64,000 nt of DNA from NCBI GenBank assembly GCA_044347755.1, contig JBIKUE010000010.1, positions 9,216-73,215 of the forward strand, in the 5' to 3' direction. This DNA is from M3007 sp044347755. GTDB taxonomy: Bacteria > Bacteroidota > Bacteroidia > Chitinophagales > Saprospiraceae. Position numbers and translations under genes: made by a program. Of this stretch, positions 52,244 through 62,900 are shown piece by piece (the stretch's first letter is position 1; the number at the start of each line of letters is the position of its first letter). The notes beneath the pieces are model-generated. The model saw only the letters and a program-made list of their open reading frames with translations, was not told where the DNA came from and did not search any database.

Positions 52244-53899
52244 ATGCTACGTACGATCCTAATAATCTTACTTTTTACAGGTTTAAGCATCAGATTGCTT
52301 GCCACCCATATTGTTGGTGGGGAGATTACGTACCGTTGTCTCGGTGATGACAACTATGAAATTACCCTTACCGTATACCGGGATTGTTACAATGGGGTAC
52401 CCTGGTTTGACCAGCCTGCACGGGTAGGCGTATATGAAAAAGGGGGCGATAGCGTATTAGTTCGAAATCTGGCATTAGCTTATAATGCTTTTAGCAATGA
52501 CACCCTGCCGATTCAACTAAACAATCCCTGCCTAACCGTTCCACCAGATGTTTGTGTTCATAAGGCTACCTACAAAACCATCGTTAATCTGCCGTATAAC
52601 CCCAATGGCTATATTCTGGTTTACCAACGTTGCTGCAGGAACCGCCTTATCCGGAATTTGCCGGATCCGCTGAACACCGGAATCTCATTCATAGCAGAAA
52701 TTTCAGCACAAAGTCAACTGGAGTGCAACAATGCAGCCAACTTTATTAACTGGCCGCCTGTTGCTATTTGTGTGCACCAACCCATAGATTTTGACCATGC
52801 AGCATCGGATCCGGACGGCGATTCTCTTGCTTATCGGTTATGTACACCATTAAATGGCCCGGATTCACTTAGGCCAATTCCTAATCCACCACTTGCTCCA
52901 CCCTATCAGGAACTGATCTGGCTGGATCCTCCTTATAACCTGACGAATATACTTGGAGGTGATCCGCTCATTATTGATCCAGTCACGGGATTTATGACCG
53001 GGGTACCCAATATGATCGGCAACTTTGTGGTAGGCGTTTGTGTGGATGAGTTTCGAAACGGCTCTTTACTTTCTACTACCCGAAGGGACTTCCAATATAA
53101 TGTTGCGGATTGTGGTGAGCCGAATGCTGCTTTTTTTCTGCCGGAGATTGTTTGCGACACCCTAGGTGTACGGTTCATAAATCAGAGTACTAACTCGGAT
53201 TTATTCCGATGGTATTTTGACTGGGAAAATCCAGATGGCCCCAGCTCTACTGATTTTTCTCCCTATTTTACCTATTCTGATACAGGAATGTATACCGTCG
53301 CACTGATTGCAGCCCCCGGCTTGCCTTGTGCCGACACCTTTTTGCAGACCATACATTTGGTGTCCACCGGTTTATTACTCCAGGTAATGGCTGATCCGGA
53401 AGAAATCATGGCTGGCGACTCTTCAATGTTGTTAGCAGATTTACCGGGAGCCATTCAGTACACTTGGGCGACAAGTAATACCTTATCAAATCTCCATGTA
53501 GCAGATCCTTTTGCATTTCCTATCCAAACCACCACCTACACCGTTACCGCTTTGTTGCCCAATGGGTGTAAGCAAACCGGATCTGTGACTATAGCGGTGC
53601 CCCCACCGGTTTGTGCGGAACCCCTGATATTCCTGCCTACCGGTTTTTCACCGAATGGAGATGGTGAGAATGATGAACTTAAATTGGAAAGCAGCCTGAC
53701 GATTTCCAGTGTTTACTGGGCCGTTTTCAACCGCTGGGGAGAAAAGATCTTTGAAGCAAACCAGTTGACAGACACCTGGGATGGCGCCTATAAGGGGCAA
53801 GCACAGCCCGCCGAAACTTATGGCTATTACCTCCGTGTAGTTTGTGGGGAAGGCCAACCTGTTTATTTTAAAAAAGGAAATGTAACCTTATTGCGATGA
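52244..53899 (+). CDS. Secreted protein with PKD-like domain and type-B T9SS sorting domain
   Basis: A 551-residue exported protein. The signal peptide spans about 1-21 (ending LLATH), and the N-terminal region continues HIVGGEITYRCLGDD, a start often seen in large Saprospiria surface proteins. A PKD-like segment (about 295-375) includes FRWYFDWENPDG. The C-terminal 85 residues are the gliding motility-associated domain: FLPTGFSPNGDGENDELK, NRWGEKIF, TWDGAYKG and KKGNVTLLR. This directs export by type IX secretion and cell-surface attachment. The stop shares the palindrome TGATCA with the convergent neighbour. Confidence 0.88.
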   Translation: MLRTILIILLFTGLSIRLLATHIVGGEITYRCLGDDNYEITLTVYRDCYNGVPWFDQPARVGVYEKGGDSVLVRNLALAYNAFSNDTLPIQLNNPCLTVPPDVCVHKATYKTIVNLPYNPNGYILVYQRCCRNRLIRNLPDPLNTGISFIAEISAQSQLECNNAANFINWPPVAICVHQPIDFDHAASDPDGDSLAYRLCTPLNGPDSLRPIPNPPLAPPYQELIWLDPPYNLTNILGGDPLIIDPVTGFMTGVPNMIGNFVVGVCVDEFRNGSLLSTTRRDFQYNVADCGEPNAAFFLPEIVCDTLGVRFINQSTNSDLFRWYFDWENPDGPSSTDFSPYFTYSDTGMYTVALIAAPGLPCADTFLQTIHLVSTGLLLQVMADPEEIMAGDSSMLLADLPGAIQYTWATSNTLSNLHVADPFAFPIQTTTYTVTALLPNGCKQTGSVTIAVPPPVCAEPLIFLPTGFSPNGDGENDELKLESSLTISSVYWAVFNRWGEKIFEANQLTDTWDGAYKGQAQPAETYGYYLRVVCGEGQPVYFKKGNVTLLR

Positions 53900-55150
53900 T
53901 CATCTGATTAACGCGAAAGAACCTGTTTCGATAAAAGTGGTACCATCAATGCGTTCCAGTTCTGCCCAAAATACATAGGTATCAATATGCATAACCTGAC
54001 CATTGAAGGTTCCATCCCATCCAAAATCCGGGAGGTCTGGCGATATATCCGTGACGTCAAACAGCAGTTCACCCCAACGATCGGCAATAAACATCCGGCG
54101 AATGGTGCGCACCCCATTGTCGGCCCCTAAAAAGAATCTGTTATTAGGGAAATCAGCATCAGGATTGAAAACCGTTGGTGCATACACCCTGTTTTTATTG
54201 GAAACCCGTATCCGGATATCATCGGTAAGCACACAACCTGTGATATCTTCAACGGTAATGGTAAAAGACACAGAGTTCAGGGGCATGATACAAGGGTCCA
54301 AACAACTTGAATCGGCACAGGGAGGCGTGGGCGACCAACTGATGCTAACCGGGGTCAGATTGGAATATTCACGAATACAAATGGTATCCCCCTTAATGAT
54401 ATCCCGGTCCTCCCCGATATACACATATAATTCACGGAATGAAATACTTACCTGAACCAGGGAATCACATCCATTGGCGCCAGCATTTTTAAGCAGTTCA
54501 AATCCAACCCTGTTATTCTCATCATAAGTAATGCCATTGATCTCAATGGACCCTCCCGGACACAGGGTATCGGTAAAAACGCTGAATGGTATAGGTATGG
54601 GGGTAAGTTGTACCATTAAGATACTGTCACAGGCTCCATTGGGAATGACTTCAACCCCTTCCCGGTCAAATGCGGTATAGGTATGGCCATTAATTACCAC
54701 AGAGTCGCCTTCACAAATAGCCGGATTATACAGGTGAACTACCTTTCTGAAGGTAAGTTGGATATGAATGATGCTGTCACAACCATTTACCGAGCCATTA
54801 TCAATGAATTCCTCGCCTATGTAATTCCCAGCATGATAGGCTGTTCCATTCACCCAAAGCGTATCGCCTTCACATAAGGTTTGGTTTAAGGTGGCCTCCA
54901 TCACTGCAAAAAAAGTGAGCTCAACATGGATGATGCTATCTATGCCACCTTGAGCCGCCCCTGGCAGGATTATGGTACCGGCAGGATTGCTTGCGGAAAA
55001 AAACTGGTTGACTACCAATACCGTTTGGTTGTTGCAAAAGGTATCCCGATAGGTAAAATGGCCTGGTTGTGCATGGGCCGAAAAACCGGCGCATAAAACA
55101 AACAATGCCAGAAACATCGTTTTTGGGAACATAATTCTGGGAGAGTTCAT
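53900..55150 (-). CDS. Secreted repeat protein with atypical type-B T9SS sorting domain
   Basis: A 416-residue exported protein. The signal peptide covers about 1-27. Four repeats of about 50 residues end near residues 80, 134, 183 and 238, each closing with a DSI/DSL-[IV]-x-[VI] pattern (CDSIIHIQLTF in the second) and each opening with a Cys. The C-terminal domain contains FNPDADFPNNRF, ADRWGELLF, FGWDGTFNG and GSFALIR. It therefore keeps the DRWG, WDG and final L-I-R positions of the type-B domain but has lost the usual FSPNGDGxND. It is divergent from no close gene and convergent with the preceding one. Confidence 0.82.
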   Translation of the reverse strand: MNSPRIMFPKTMFLALFVLCAGFSAHAQPGHFTYRDTFCNNQTVLVVNQFFSASNPAGTIILPGAAQGGIDSIIHVELTFFAVMEATLNQTLCEGDTLWVNGTAYHAGNYIGEEFIDNGSVNGCDSIIHIQLTFRKVVHLYNPAICEGDSVVINGHTYTAFDREGVEVIPNGACDSILMVQLTPIPIPFSVFTDTLCPGGSIEINGITYDENNRVGFELLKNAGANGCDSLVQVSISFRELYVYIGEDRDIIKGDTICIREYSNLTPVSISWSPTPPCADSSCLDPCIMPLNSVSFTITVEDITGCVLTDDIRIRVSNKNRVYAPTVFNPDADFPNNRFFLGADNGVRTIRRMFIADRWGELLFDVTDISPDLPDFGWDGTFNGQVMHIDTYVFWAELERIDGTTFIETGSFALIR

Positions 55151-55193
55151 ATCTGTTTTCCTGATACGAAGGATTGGGGGCAGGATTAAAATA

Positions 55194-55736
55194 TCATTGT
55201 TTTTTTAACACAGCACGTTGGAACACGGAGCAAGGGTAAGTCTTCACCTCCGGAATATCTTCTTCTCCTTGTTTGGCATTCCCGGTGGTACTGATGGCAG
55301 TTTCCGTGCCAGAAATCACTTCAAATACCATAGTCTGTTCATCCGTTTTTTCATAAGTGCAAAGTACACGACTTCCCTGAACCACAAACCAGCACAACAA
55401 CTTGGGGCCATAGAGGTAGCTCTCCATTACAATGGAGTTTTTCTCATCCACCTTCCAGAGGCCTTTTTCCGGGGCAACAGGCACCAATTCATAGGGGCGC
55501 CAGTCTTTTTCCTTAGATCCGTAAATTAGTCCAAAGGTGTATCTTCCCTGCGTGGAAGTGTCGATTTTATGAATTTCAATGGTCATATCAACGGAATTCA
55601 CCTTTCCCCTGGCATTAAAAATCTCAAGGGTTCCTTTCCAATCACCCGACCAGGACTCCGGGAATACGGAGTTTTGAGCATGTAATTGGGAGGGCATGGC
55701 CCATAAAATGAACAAAATGGAAAAGTAATAACGCAT
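55194..55736 (-). CDS. Exported protein of unknown function
   Basis: A 180-residue protein with a signal peptide (about 1-19, ending LHAQ). The mature part is beta-rich: SWSGDWKGTLEIFNARGKV, TIEIHKIDTSTQGRYTFGL and IVMESYLYGPKLLCWFVVQG, which looks like a lipocalin-like barrel with two cysteines. No family I recognise. ATG 55736 gives the signal peptide; the frame is open upstream to 55784. Confidence 0.65.
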   Translation of the reverse strand: MRYYFSILFILWAMPSQLHAQNSVFPESWSGDWKGTLEIFNARGKVNSVDMTIEIHKIDTSTQGRYTFGLIYGSKEKDWRPYELVPVAPEKGLWKVDEKNSIVMESYLYGPKLLCWFVVQGSRVLCTYEKTDEQTMVFEVISGTETAISTTGNAKQGEEDIPEVKTYPCSVFQRAVLKKQ

Positions 55737-55812
55737 GTAAAGCCACTGGTTTAGAACGCAAAAATAGCCAAGATTCTTTGGCAAGGTAAAAACATCTATT
55801 TTGCAGGCTAAT

Positions 55813-56000
55813 AATTCACCAGATTAGAAGTCATCTCAAAAATACTTGCTGGGCTGAAAAGCTGTCTGTTACCCGAATTCAGCGTTCATTTTTTTCGCCA
55901 TAGGTACCACTATGACTGCAAAAAATGGCCTTGTCTTCGGGCAGCATCCAATCTTTTCATCTCCATCGCTATTTTGAGATGACTTCTAGCCAAATTCACC
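55813..56000. mobile_element. MITE-like near-palindromic element with 8-base target duplication
   Basis: The element occupies 55821-55992 (172 bases) and is flanked by the direct repeat AATTCACC (55813-55820 and 55993-56000). Its ends carry 17-base perfect inverted arms, TAGAAGTCATCTCAAAA at 55825-55841 and its complement at 55972-55988. Arm similarity continues with mismatches all the way to the centre, where CATAG-GTACCA-CTATG (55899-55914) closes the palindrome. The centre of the direct-repeat-flanked segment and the centre of the palindrome coincide at 55906.5. There is no transposase. It fills most of the 285-base gap before the DUF4153 gene. Confidence 0.75.
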
Positions 56001-56020
56001 CAAAACGAACAACTTTTAAG

Positions 56021-57802
56021 ATGAAACTTCCAAGTCCAGGATTTATAATTGATGCCTTTTTGCAGTCTGCTCGTCGCTTCCCCGGCGCCATGTTATGCGC
56101 CTTTACCGGAACCGCTTTGGTTATTTTTCTGATGGAAAACCACGTGGGCGATCTGGATAAACTATTGGGGCGTTTCATTCTGACCAGTTTGCTTGGTTTA
56201 CCCTTTTTAACCTCAGTAGTGGCCTTTGGAGAGTCCCGCGCATGGTCAGGCAAGCAATTAATCCTGGCACAACTTGTCGGCATGGTATTTTTAGCCTTGT
56301 GCTGGTATTGGCTGGATACGGACATGGAGCATTTTGATTACCTGATTTTGCCTGGATTCTTCTCCCTACTGCTCTTCATGCACCTCGCAGTAGCCGTTGC
56401 ACCTTATCTGAATCAAAAAAGCATCCGTCATTTCTGGGATTATAACCGGCAACTATTTGCCAATATGGTTACAGGTGCTGTTTTCACGCTGATTTTATTT
56501 GTTGGACTGTCGTTGGCGTTGCTGGCCATTGATCAATTGTTCGGTATTCAAATAAGGGATGAGTGGTATGGGCGCCTGTTCGCATTCCTTGCCGGCATTT
56601 TCAATACTGCTTATTTCCTCTTTCAGTTTCCATCTGTAGCTATTGCAGCAAAGGACGATGAAATAGCCTATACCTGGGTTTTCCGCAACTTGTGCAAGTT
56701 CATCCTGATCCCAATTGTATTATTCTATTTTTTGATTCTTTATGCTTTTGGCATCAAAATCGGACTGGAATGGGAACTACCGCAAGGCTGGATAAGCTCC
56801 CTGGTATTGGGTTTTTCGGTGGCGGGTATTTTCACCTACCTGCTGAATTTTTATCTGCCTGAAGAAGACCAAAGCCTTCTGGTATCCGGCTTCAAACGCT
56901 GGTTCTGGTGGGTAGTGTTGCCGCTTACCGGATTGCTTTTTCTGGCTATTGGCAGAAGGATCAGTGATTATGGTATTACCGAAGAACGTTACGTAGTAGC
57001 CACACTTGGCGTTTGGCTGCTGTTGAATTGTCTTTATTTTTTATTTTCCAAAACAGACAACATCAAGTTCATTCCCATTTCATTAGCGGTTTTTGCCCTG
57101 TTAGGCTCCTTTGGGCCCTTTAGTGCCATATCAGTTGCCAAAAGGAGTCAAACCGGCATTCTGACAGAAATTCTTGAAAGAAATGAGCGTTTTGAAGCAG
57201 GAACAATGAAACCCGGAAATAAACCACTGACTGATCAGGAATATGAGCAAGCCTACAGTGCTACCATGTTTCTTTCCCAACGCAACGGGCTCACATCGCT
57301 ATTACCGATAGCTGTAGACAGCTTAGCTAAAGACCCAGGTATGCTGCTTATTTGGCTGAATATTGAACAAAGCGTTGAGGAAAGCTCCGTGCGAACACTC
57401 AACCTGACCTCTGATGGTAATGCCGAACCAATGTCGGTACAAGGGTTTGATCTGGCTTATCAAATAGAATTATCCAAATCAGTTTCTGAAGGCCGGGAGG
57501 TATCAAAAATTTTTGAATGTTCCCCGGATGGCACACAACTCGAATGGTGGGATCTGAGTAAGCAACCAGCAGTGCTCATTGAAAGCTTCAGCCTAAAACC
57601 GGCATTGGAACGATGGATCACTAAAATGGATCCCAAACAGACGTCCCATTATGAGATCCTTACGATGCCGGATCGCAGCGTGCTACTGACCGGGAAAAAG
57701 GGGAATCTCCGTTTGGTTATTGAAAATGCAATGGTGGAAATGGAACACGGACAAGCCCGGTTAGAAAGTGCCAATGGCTGGATCCTGCTCAAAAAGAAAT
57801 AA
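56021..57802 (+). CDS. DUF4153 polytopic membrane protein
   Basis: A 593-residue inner-membrane protein with about ten helices in residues 15-400 and a soluble C-terminal region of about 190 residues. The segments DEWYGRLFAFLAGIFNTAYFL (split: DEWYGRLFAFLAG, then IFNTAYFL) and FRNLCKFILIPIVLFYFLIL correspond to DUF4153. The function is unknown. ATG 56021 is chosen because it lies outside the mobile element; ATG 55979 lies inside the right arm and would add 14 residues. It ends 4 bases from the convergent gene at 57807. Confidence 0.8.
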   Translation: MKLPSPGFIIDAFLQSARRFPGAMLCAFTGTALVIFLMENHVGDLDKLLGRFILTSLLGLPFLTSVVAFGESRAWSGKQLILAQLVGMVFLALCWYWLDTDMEHFDYLILPGFFSLLLFMHLAVAVAPYLNQKSIRHFWDYNRQLFANMVTGAVFTLILFVGLSLALLAIDQLFGIQIRDEWYGRLFAFLAGIFNTAYFLFQFPSVAIAAKDDEIAYTWVFRNLCKFILIPIVLFYFLILYAFGIKIGLEWELPQGWISSLVLGFSVAGIFTYLLNFYLPEEDQSLLVSGFKRWFWWVVLPLTGLLFLAIGRRISDYGITEERYVVATLGVWLLLNCLYFLFSKTDNIKFIPISLAVFALLGSFGPFSAISVAKRSQTGILTEILERNERFEAGTMKPGNKPLTDQEYEQAYSATMFLSQRNGLTSLLPIAVDSLAKDPGMLLIWLNIEQSVEESSVRTLNLTSDGNAEPMSVQGFDLAYQIELSKSVSEGREVSKIFECSPDGTQLEWWDLSKQPAVLIESFSLKPALERWITKMDPKQTSHYEILTMPDRSVLLTGKKGNLRLVIENAMVEMEHGQARLESANGWILLKKK

Positions 57803-57806
57803 AACA

Positions 57807-59855
57807 CTAGTGGATCAACAGCAAGTCACCGTTTCGTTTTTCTACGGCGCCATCAGGTGTCTGGAAACTCAATTGCCAGACATAAACACCTGATGGCGCT
57901 TTCAGGCCTTTTGTATATCCATCCCAACGAATTGGCTGACCTACTTCTGAGAAAAAACAAACATTGCCCCATCGGTCGAAAACCGTGCAGGTCAAAGGAA
58001 TCCTGTTGTATTGGAAGTGAACTTCCCAAAAGTCGTTTTCACCATCGTTATTAGGAGAAAAAGCATTGGGAACATAAACCCTTGATGGTGGGCACTCTCC
58101 TAACTTGATTTGTATGGAATCCGTTACACTGCAATGTGGTTGAGATGCCGTTAACCACCAGATCCCAGGCTCCGGATTGATCCACTCCCGTTCAGGCCCC
58201 AACTGCCCGTCTGACCATTCCCAGTGGTCAAAACCGGCCGTAATGGATTGAATAAGTAGTGGAAAATCAGCACAAACCGCTGTGTCCTCAACCGCAAAAA
58301 GTGCCGCAACCGGCTTTTCTGTCACAAGGAGCGTATCCTCATATTGGCTTGTACAGGTACCAATGGACTCCTTAAGTACAATCCGGTAGATACCTGGCGC
58401 ACTCCAGGTTAACGGACTTAACTGCGCGCCATACGCAAAGGCTGTTCCAGCCCCCTGTGGCATCCATTCCCATTCATCAGAACAGTCAGGGTTTTCTGCT
58501 TGAAGTGAAACGGGCGTTCCAACACAAATGGAGTCCGGGAGGTTGAAATTAGCCTGAGGATATTCCGTAGGACAACATGCGCTCACATCCAACCGGCCAT
58601 CCTGAACAACAAAAGCTTTGTCGACTTTAAAACTCAGATCATCCGTTGCCGTAAAATCAAGGGTTTTCGGTTGTATCTGAAAAGGAGTTAGTATCGGAGA
58701 GGCAACCATCCATACCGGACAAGCAGAAACGGTATTACCAAGAAAGTCTACTTCAAACAACCTCGAAGCAGGTAATCCTGCCGTACTGTTTTGACTTAAT
58801 AAGGCTCCTCCTTCAGGCGTTTCGATCAGCGCTGACATCTTGTATTGCGTACAAGCTTCATAAACCCTGGCCCATTGGATCTGAAAACTTGTTGGATCCA
58901 TTTTGGCCAGTAAAAACCGTTGATCCTGCATTCTTAAACCCAAAAGCACGCCATCATCTGCAGCGACACGAATATGAAAAAGACTTAAAGAATCTGGCAG
59001 ATAAACCGACCAAATGGGGGTTCCATCCATACTGAAGCGAGCAAAAGCAAAATTTGGCCCATGTTTTCCCATCAGCGCAAAATCACCATTTGAGAACGTG
59101 CCTCCATCCCGCAACACATCAAGTTCCGGATAACGACGTGCCCACTGAATATCCCCTGAGGCATCCAATTGAAGGACAAATCCATCCGTAACAGACACTC
59201 CTACATTGCCATAGCACATTACTGAACTGGTTCCCTTGGCCAGCACTCCGCTCACATTTGCAGGCTCATCCGTTCTGTAAAACCGGCGCATTTGCAAAGC
59301 TCCATTTGGATTAACCATAAACGCAAGGACCTGGTTAAAATCAGGAAATTCATCTGTATAACCCATGCCATGAACCGCCCATAGGTTGCCCTCTGCAGTA
59401 CTGGCTAACTGCGCTCCGGCAGAAAATGGGCCATAGCGCTTCTCCGGTGCCAGTTGTGTTTCCCAAATCAATCCGCCGTTTGCATCAAACTTCATCAGAT
59501 TCAACAAGTTATCCGGGGCAGAAGAAAATGCGCCTTTTCGGAACAACAGATAAAAGGCATCTGGTTCAAGTGGATCCAACGTAAGATGCAGTGTTCCAAG
59601 GGAGAGGTCAGCGTTTGGATTGACCGGACAAACCTGTTTCATCCACAGAACTGCCCCGCTCTTATCGAACCGGATCAATTGAATACAATTCCAGTATTTC
59701 CCGGCCCAAACCAAGCCTTTATCCTGCATATGAATTAATCCTTCCGCCGATTCCATTCCGACAGCTTTATGGCTCCGCTGCGTATGTGCAAGGAAAGAGG
59801 CGAATAGAAACCAAATGAGGAGAAGAGTCTTTTCCAAGGCTGCCAGGTTTTGCAT
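57807..59855 (-). CDS. Secreted protein with type-B T9SS sorting domain
   Basis: A 682-residue exported protein. The signal peptide spans about 1-26 (ending AHTQ). Residues about 30-400 resemble a repetitive WD/PQQ-like beta-propeller of the kind that reports accounting text in other Bacteroidota (repeats around FDKSGAVLWMKQV, FDANGGLIWETQL, LDASGDIQWARRY). Two PKD-like segments follow. The C-terminal domain has VPNAFSPNNDGENDFWEV, FDRWGNVCFF, IRWDGYTKG and GDLLLIH. It is predicted to be exported by type IX secretion. ATG 59855 gives the signal peptide. Confidence 0.85.
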   Translation of the reverse strand: MQNLAALEKTLLLIWFLFASFLAHTQRSHKAVGMESAEGLIHMQDKGLVWAGKYWNCIQLIRFDKSGAVLWMKQVCPVNPNADLSLGTLHLTLDPLEPDAFYLLFRKGAFSSAPDNLLNLMKFDANGGLIWETQLAPEKRYGPFSAGAQLASTAEGNLWAVHGMGYTDEFPDFNQVLAFMVNPNGALQMRRFYRTDEPANVSGVLAKGTSSVMCYGNVGVSVTDGFVLQLDASGDIQWARRYPELDVLRDGGTFSNGDFALMGKHGPNFAFARFSMDGTPIWSVYLPDSLSLFHIRVAADDGVLLGLRMQDQRFLLAKMDPTSFQIQWARVYEACTQYKMSALIETPEGGALLSQNSTAGLPASRLFEVDFLGNTVSACPVWMVASPILTPFQIQPKTLDFTATDDLSFKVDKAFVVQDGRLDVSACCPTEYPQANFNLPDSICVGTPVSLQAENPDCSDEWEWMPQGAGTAFAYGAQLSPLTWSAPGIYRIVLKESIGTCTSQYEDTLLVTEKPVAALFAVEDTAVCADFPLLIQSITAGFDHWEWSDGQLGPEREWINPEPGIWWLTASQPHCSVTDSIQIKLGECPPSRVYVPNAFSPNNDGENDFWEVHFQYNRIPLTCTVFDRWGNVCFFSEVGQPIRWDGYTKGLKAPSGVYVWQLSFQTPDGAVEKRNGDLLLIH

Positions 59856-59875
59856 CAAAGATCCTTGATGTTTAG

Positions 59876-59883
59876 TAAGTTTG
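59876..59883 (+). promoter_or_regulatory. Candidate -7 box for the large M1 peptidase
   Basis: TAAGTTTG lies 78 bases before ATG 59962, with a TTG 23 bases upstream (59850-59852), slightly longer than the usual spacing. Confidence 0.35.
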
Positions 59884-59961
59884 CCACCTAAGTAATACAA
59901 TTTTCACCTGAATTAGTTTTCGTCCAAACTTCATCTGCCAAACTATCTTCCTTACCAAGCT

Positions 59962-62900
59962 ATGAAACTTATACATCTGACGCTCTGCCTTTGTTTGTGG
60001 TACTCCACACTGGGCAATGCCCAATCAACAAACGGGTATTTTCAACAGAAAGTGGACTATGTTATACAGGCCACCTTGCACGACACCACTCATACCCTTG
60101 ATGGCGCCATCAAATTTACCTACCAAAACAACTCCCCGGATGCCTTGCAGGAAATCTGGGTACACTTGTGGGGGAACGCCTACCAAAACCGAAAAACAGC
60201 TTTTTGCAGACAACAACTCAAAGGCGGCGACCGGGAGTTTTATTTTGCAAAACCGGAAGACCGGGGAGGTTTTAGTGGCCTTAATTTCAGGGTAAATGGC
60301 CAGCAGGTAAGCTGGAAAATTGCCCCCCAAAATCCCGATATAGCCGTTTTAACATTGGAAAAACCTTTGGAAACAGGACAAAAAGTCACGGTTTCCACAC
60401 CTTTTACGTTGAAAATACCGGCTTCCTTCTCCCGACTGGGTCATGTGGAAACCAGTTACCAAATGACACAATGGTATCCCAAACCAGCAGTATATGATCA
60501 TAAAGGATGGCACGCCATGCCCTATCTGAACATGGGGGAATTTTATTCCGAATTTGGATCTTTTGATGTGACGCTTGCCCTGCCTGAGAACTATGTGGTT
60601 GGGGCAACGGGATTGTTACAAACCGGCTCCGAGATCCTTTTTCTGCAAAAGAAGGAAGCCGAAACCCGTGCAATATTAAGCAAAAACGAACCGCATAAAG
60701 CTGCTGAATACCCACCGTCCAGTAAACGCATGAAAACGATCCGTTTCACCGCAGATCTGGTGCATGATTTTGCCTGGTTCGCCGATAAACGCTTCATGGT
60801 GCTGAAAGATACCGCGCACCTGGCCTCCGGAAAAAGTGTGGACTGCTGGGCTATGTTTCCCATGTCGAAGGAAAGTAAAACAGGTAAAGGACAATCAAAA
60901 TATTGGGAAAAAGGCGCATTTTATGTGCGCCGTGCCGTTGAATTTTATTCTGAGCATGTAGGCGAATATCCTTATCCGCAAGCCACGGCCGTGCACTCAG
61001 CACTCAGCGCCGGAGGCGGTATGGAATATCCCATGATCACGGTGATTGGAGACTCCGATAGCGCCCAAGACCTGGATGACGTCATTACGCATGAAGTAGG
61101 CCACAACTGGTTTTACGGCATTTTGGCCTCCAATGAACGGGATCACCCATACATGGATGAGGGTTTTAATACGTATTATGAATCGAGGTACATGAAAAAA
61201 TATTACGGAAAATTCGGACCAGCCAACCTGCCCAAAGTGTTGCTTGACGAGTCGAAACAAGGTTCGCTGATGGAAACCGGATATCTGCTTTTGGCAAGAG
61301 AACACAAGGATACACCACCCGACTCACATTCTGATTCCTTTAGCTCACTTGCTTATGGACTACAGGTGTATATGAAAACGGCCTTAGTGCTGGATTGGTT
61401 AGAAAAATCGGTTGGAACAGAAAAGTTTGATGCCGCCATGAAAGAGTATTATAGAAATTGGCAATTCAGTCATCCGTATCCGGAAGATATAAAAGCTTCG
61501 TTCAAGCAAAACGGTATCAATGCCGATTGGTTTTTCCAGTCCATGCAAACCCGGGATCAATTGGATTTAAAAATCAGTTCCGTCAAGTCGGCGAAGTCCC
61601 AAACAGACGGCAATTTTGGTCTGGGTGCAAAGCAGGCAAATGGGTACCACTTATACATAAAAAACAATGGATCGCTGGATGCGCCTTTCCCGGTAACAGC
61701 TCTTCAGGATGGTAAGCCGGTCAGTACCCGTTGGTTTACACAAGGGGATATTGAACGGTCTTCCGGCATCTTTTTTCAGACAGACTCTGCAGATGCCTTT
61801 GAGATTGATTATGAACGGGTTACGCTGGATGTAAACCGAAAAAACAACTTCCGGAAAACCGGCGGTATCTTCCCGGGAATGCGGCCACTGGAATACAGGC
61901 TGTTTGCCCCGGTGCAAAACACCCGAAAAAACACCCTGGCCATCATACCATGGGTTGGCTGGAATAACACCGACAAAACCATGCTGGGTCTGATGATCTA
62001 TAACCCACCGATTCCGTCCCGCAAATTCCAGTATTACCTGTTGCCGGGATATGGAATAGGAACCGGGCAATGGGTGGGTGCCGGAAATTTGAGATACCAG
62101 TTTTTCCCGGGCGGACTATTTCCAAAGGTAGCCGTAAGCCTGGGGTACAAAAGCTTCCACACCGACGAGCGGCAGGATGGCGACATCACCGATCGGTTCA
62201 CCCGCTGGATGCCCCAGGTGCGCGCGCAATTGCGGAGTTCAAAACCTGCCTTTGAACACGCCCTGGTGTTTCGGACGATGTTACTGGAGCGCGACTATCC
62301 GAGGATCTTTGGAGGTGAGCGGAGTGCCACCCAGCACAACACCATTTATGAACTGCGGTATGAAGGAGAGCAATGGAAGGCGCCGCACCCGTTTAAATAT
62401 CAGCTGGCATTGGAAACCCAGGAATACACGGATCCTTTTGATAGAAACGATCAGTATGTTCGTCTCGCAGCGGAATGGCAACAGAAATTCTTTTACCAGG
62501 AAAAACGAAAAATCACCCTGCGGGTATTTGCGGGCGCATTTTTACAAAATTCCAGAAGTGACTTCTATCCCAATGAGTATTCACTCACTCTTGCACCACA
62601 AGGTGTCAACGATTATCGGTTCGACCAGCTTTACCTGGCACGCACAGGCGCCGATAATTTGCTGGGACGCCAGGTAAGTCAATCAGACGGCGGGTTTAAG
62701 GGGCCGATCAGCAGTATTTTGCCTGGTCAGACTGGTTTATCCAATCAGTATATGGTGACACTGAACCTGATGGCAGACCTGCCTTTTAAACTTCCCTTGC
62801 AGTTACCTTTAAAGCCCTATTTTGATCTGGGTTATTTTAAAGACGGCACGCCTAATACAGACCCGGGCGAACCTTTGGTTTGGAGTGGCGGCCTGGCGCT

